From DASQGA01 sp038209555 (GTDB taxonomy: Bacteria > Actinomycetota > Thermoleophilia > Gaiellales > Gaiellaceae), in NCBI GenBank assembly GCA_038209555.1, contig JBBQXP010000001.1, positions 1 to 64,000 of the forward strand: 64,000 bases of DNA, read 5' to 3'. The position numbers were made by a program, and so were the translations under genes. Position 1 is the first letter of the stretch, and the number at the start of each line of letters is the position of its first letter. The notes below the pieces were generated by a model. It saw only the letters and a list, made by a program, of their open reading frames with translations, was not told where the DNA came from and ran no database searches. Of the stretch, positions 61,382 to 64,000 are shown piece by piece.

Positions 61382-64000
61382 GCACGCACGTCCGCATCGA
61401 CTGGCGCGCTCGTGCCTGGGTCGTCTACCTCGTCCTCGGTGGTCTTCTCACCCTGGCGTACGTGGCCTTCCCGCCGCTGATGGGGAACGGACCGCTGATC
61501 AATCTCCTTGGGCTTTCGTCGTCGATTGCGATCGCGGTCGGGATCCGAATGCATGCGCCACGTGCACGCGCCGCATGGATGCTCTTCATCGTCGGTCAGT
61601 TCCTGTTCTTCGCCGGCGACCTTTATACGTATAGCTACCCGAAGCTGTTCGGCGCCGAGGTAGAGTTCCCGTCGCTCGGGGACGGGGTTTATCTGACTGT
61701 CTACCCCGCGCTCGTGGCGGGGTTGCTCATTCTCGTCAGGCGCCGAAACCCCGAAGGCGACCGGGTCGGCGTTATCGACTCGCTCATCATCACGGTCGGC
61801 ATCGCCCTGCTTTCGTGGGTGTTCCTCGTCGCCCCGAACATCCACTTGTCCGGCCTGACGCCGCTCGAGAAGGCGGTGTCCGCCGCCTACCCCCTCGGCG
61901 ACATCCTGCTCCTCGCCGCTGCGATCCGCCTTGCAATCGACAAGGGCAAGCGCGCGCCGGCCTTCTACCTCCTAGTCGCAAGCATCGTCTCCTTGCTCGC
62001 CGTCGACTCCTCCTATACGTACGCGTTGCTCACGGACGCCTACAACCACCAGCTCAGCTACGACGTGGGCTGGATTTCGTACTACCTGCTCTGGGGTGCG
62101 GCGGCTCTCCACCCCTCCATGCGTACCCTGGACGAACCTGCACTCGATATCCGGGCGCGCCTCACTCCTCTCCGCCTCGGGCTACTCACGACAGCGTGCC
62201 TGATCGCGCCGGGCGTCCGCTTCGCGCAGGAGGTAGATAACCCCGACGTGCTGGTGCTCATTGTCGCCTCAGCGGTGCTGTTCGTGCTCGTGGTGACGCG
62301 CATGGCGGGCTTAGTGCGCCAGGAGGAACGTGCCGCCGGGCGCGAGCTAGCCCTGCGTGGAGCGGGTGTCGAGCTCGTCGCCGCAGCGGGCCACCAGCAG
62401 GTGAACGAAGCAGCTATCTCGGCGGTTTGCGCGCTAATCGAGAGTCCCGTAAGCGTCCACCTGGTCTTGCTAGGCAGCAAGGGAGTGACTGTCGCGGCTT
62501 CCTCGCAGGAAGAAGGGGAATGGCCAGTCTCGCGGGAGGCCTATCCCTGGCTCCGTGAGTACGCCAAGGCAACAACACAGCTCCCACTGAAGAGTGTGCC
62601 CGAGAAGGTGCGAAGCGAGCTCCATCTCGGCGACGGCCAGACCGCCCTGTTCCTTCCACTCAAGGTTCGTGACGAGGTGAAGGGGCTGCTCGTCTTGTGC
62701 TCGCCGACCCGCATCCCTCGCGAACTTGTCGATTCGCTCGAATCGCTTGCCTCGCAGGTGTCGCTCGCGGTCGAGGGAACGACGCTGGCCGAGGACCTCC
62801 ACCGCCGTCAGAGCGAAGCTCGGTTCCGGTCCCTAGTTGCGCACTCAAGCGACCTCATCACCGTGCTGGACAGTCAGGGAACCGTCACGTACCAGAGCCC
62901 GTCGGTGGAGCGCATACTCGGGTATCGCGTCGCCGAGGTCGAGGGACGTGAGTTCGCTGAACTAGTGAGCAAGCCCGATCGGCCGCGCCTGGCGCAGATC
63001 GTTGCCGGCGTTGGTGATGCATACGCCGGCGGTGGCTCCGAAACCCATGTGATCGAGTGCTCCTTGAAGCATCGCAATGGTACGTGGCTCCAATTCGAGG
63101 TCCAGCACACGGATCTGCTCCAGGACGAACATGTCCGAGGCATCGTTCTGAACGGCCGCGACGTCAGCGAACGCAAGGCGTTCGAGGACCAGCTCGCACA
63201 CCAGGCCTTCCACGACCCGGTGACGAACCTCGCCAACCGCGCGTTGTTCGCCGATCGCGTTCAGCACTCTGTCATGCGCTCGATGAGAGGAGGCTCGGCG
63301 ATCGCCGTCATGTTCATCGACCTCGACGATTTCAAGACAATCAACGACAGCTTGGGCCACGCGGCCGGCGACACGGTTCTTCAGGAAGTGGCGCAGCGCC
63401 TCGTGGCTGTTGTGCGTCCAGCCGACACGGTCGCGCGGTTCGGTGGCGACGAGTTCGCGATCCTGCTTGATGAAGTTAGGGACTCGCAGGAGGTCGCCGA
63501 GGTGGCGGGGCGCATCCTCCGAGAGCTCGAGCTCCAGCTCGAAATCGAGGGCAAGCAGGTCTACCCACGCGCAAGCATCGGCATCTGTTTGGGCGGCCCC
63601 GAGATGGGCTCGCTGGATGCCGAGGAGCTCCTGCGTAACGCAGACGTAGCGATGTACATGGCCAAGCGCGAGAGTCAAGGTGGCTATCGGGTCTTCGAGC
63701 CGAAGATGCACGAGCGCGTGGTGGAGCGGCTCGAACTCCAAGCAGAGCTGCAGCTGGCGCTCGAGCACAACCAGCTTGAGATTTATTACCAGCCTGTCGT
63801 TCGGCTTGATAAGGACAGTGATTACGGCGTCGAGGCGTTGTTGCGCTGGATGCACCCAACACGCGGAACCATTGCGCCCGCCAACTTCATCCCACTGGCC
63901 GAGGAGACCGGTCTGATCATCCCGATCGGCCGCTGGGTATTGGAAGAGGCTTGTCGCCAGGGCGCGCTCCTCCACCAGCAGTTCCCGCTTCCTGTGCCGC
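61378..64000 (+). CDS. Membrane PAS-GGDEF-EAL protein, C-terminus beyond the window
   Basis: GTG 61378 overlaps the stop of the oxoamine synthase gene (GTGA). Residues 1-310 contain about nine hydrophobic segments (WVVYLVLGGLLTLAYVAFPP; LLSWVFLVAPNIHL; VLVLIVASAVLFVLVVTRMA). Then comes a GAF-like region, a PAS domain (FRSLVAHSSDLITVLDSQGT), a GGDEF domain (LTNL-type DPVTNLANRALFADRV, MFIDLDDFKTINDSLGHAAG, VARFGGDEFAILLDE), and the start of an EAL domain (LEIYYQPVVRL, YGVEALLRWMHPTRG). The frame is open to the last base, so the EAL domain is cut by the window edge. GGDEF looks intact. The membrane part is probably the sensor. Confidence 0.92.
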   Translation, partial: MSTHVRIDWRARAWVVYLVLGGLLTLAYVAFPPLMGNGPLINLLGLSSSIAIAVGIRMHAPRARAAWMLFIVGQFLFFAGDLYTYSYPKLFGAEVEFPSLGDGVYLTVYPALVAGLLILVRRRNPEGDRVGVIDSLIITVGIALLSWVFLVAPNIHLSGLTPLEKAVSAAYPLGDILLLAAAIRLAIDKGKRAPAFYLLVASIVSLLAVDSSYTYALLTDAYNHQLSYDVGWISYYLLWGAAALHPSMRTLDEPALDIRARLTPLRLGLLTTACLIAPGVRFAQEVDNPDVLVLIVASAVLFVLVVTRMAGLVRQEERAAGRELALRGAGVELVAAAGHQQVNEAAISAVCALIESPVSVHLVLLGSKGVTVAASSQEEGEWPVSREAYPWLREYAKATTQLPLKSVPEKVRSELHLGDGQTALFLPLKVRDEVKGLLVLCSPTRIPRELVDSLESLASQVSLAVEGTTLAEDLHRRQSEARFRSLVAHSSDLITVLDSQGTVTYQSPSVERILGYRVAEVEGREFAELVSKPDRPRLAQIVAGVGDAYAGGGSETHVIECSLKHRNGTWLQFEVQHTDLLQDEHVRGIVLNGRDVSERKAFEDQLAHQAFHDPVTNLANRALFADRVQHSVMRSMRGGSAIAVMFIDLDDFKTINDSLGHAAGDTVLQEVAQRLVAVVRPADTVARFGGDEFAILLDEVRDSQEVAEVAGRILRELELQLEIEGKQVYPRASIGICLGGPEMGSLDAEELLRNADVAMYMAKRESQGGYRVFEPKMHERVVERLELQAELQLALEHNQLEIYYQPVVRLDKDSDYGVEALLRWMHPTRGTIAPANFIPLAEETGLIIPIGRWVLEEACRQGALLHQQFPLPVP

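Noticed and set aside
1..64000. CRISPR arrays, rRNA genes, insertion sequences with transposases, plasmid or phage structural genes
   Set aside because: No regularly spaced repeats,no rRNA signatures, no transposase motifs and no capsid, tail or replication genes were seen; the only mobile-element gene is the tyrosine recombinase.

Overview
The window is high-GC bacterial chromosome. I infer an actinobacterium of the deep-branching Thermoleophilia type (Gaiellales or Solirubrobacterales-like), because WhiA, coproheme-dependent HemQ, a DUF1385 protein, class II GlpX phosphatases, GTG/TTG starts and many apparently leaderless genes occur together. There is no 16S or other direct taxonomic marker. 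One tRNA (Gly, CCC anticodon) is present; there is no rRNA and no CRISPR array.

Layout. 0-1.2 kb: a partial small gene and a frameshifted cupredoxin-like lipoprotein. 1.2-3.45 kb: a small lower-GC integrated island with two coupled small ORFs, a palindromic repeat cluster, microsatellite-like DNA, a broken Lsr2-like gene under a near-consensus promoter, and a tyrosine recombinase. 3.7-14 kb: housekeeping (flippase-like membrane protein, Bcp peroxiredoxin, HemQ, UvrC, PruA, Ogt, WhiA) plus a membrane/cupredoxin pair and an acetyltransferase carrying frameshifts. 14.4-18.7 kb: the glycolytic run gap-pgk-tpiA-gpmI, in which the 3' end of gap is present twice. 18.7-26.6 kb: ECF sigma factor, lipoprotein, phosphoesterase, M48 protease, ArgS, GlpX, class I aldolase and an orphan Flp pilin. 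26.7-38.5 kb: the tRNA, a cupin, and a nitrogen-metabolism locus: a probable nickel-dependent guanidine hydrolase with a nickel permease on one strand; on the other a type III glutamine-synthetase-like ligase, metallophosphoesterase, APC permease, a probable selenoprotein redoxin, a DUF1116 (AllG-like) protein, a nucleotidyltransferase-fold protein and a PPOX protein; then creatininase and its GntR regulator. 38.6-53.5 kb: c-di-GMP enzyme, exporter, SigA, an SOS-boxed SplB-like radical SAM protein, GH15 glucoamylase, CBS protein, zinc transporter, endonuclease IV, cytochrome c maturation genes and an M23 peptidoglycan hydrolase. 53.5-64 kb: hpt with a nuclease-like gene, a four-gene cyclic 2,3-diphosphoglycerate (cDPG) operon, a DUF1385 protein, a DUF59 protein, and an alpha-oxoamine synthase translationally coupled to a membrane PAS-GGDEF-EAL protein that runs off the right edge.

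Most notable: (1) an operon coding cDPG synthetase and 2-phosphoglycerate kinase, the two enzymes of the archaeal cDPG pathway, flanked by a calcineurin-like phosphoesterase and a divergent GlpX; (2) an in-frame UGA in the active-site motif of a redoxin, followed by a hairpin at bacterial SECIS distance; (3) an alpha-oxoamine synthase with a c-di-GMP receptor, which suggests a signal-synthase/sensor pair; (4) guanidine hydrolase plus nickel permease beside nitrogen-assimilation genes; (5) a recurrent TANNNT hexamer 6-8 nt before start codons, including three divergent pairs only 14-38 bp apart. Several genes carry single frameshifts (near 860, 2430-2490, 9240, 10700), so part of the apparent gene decay may be sequencing or assembly error.
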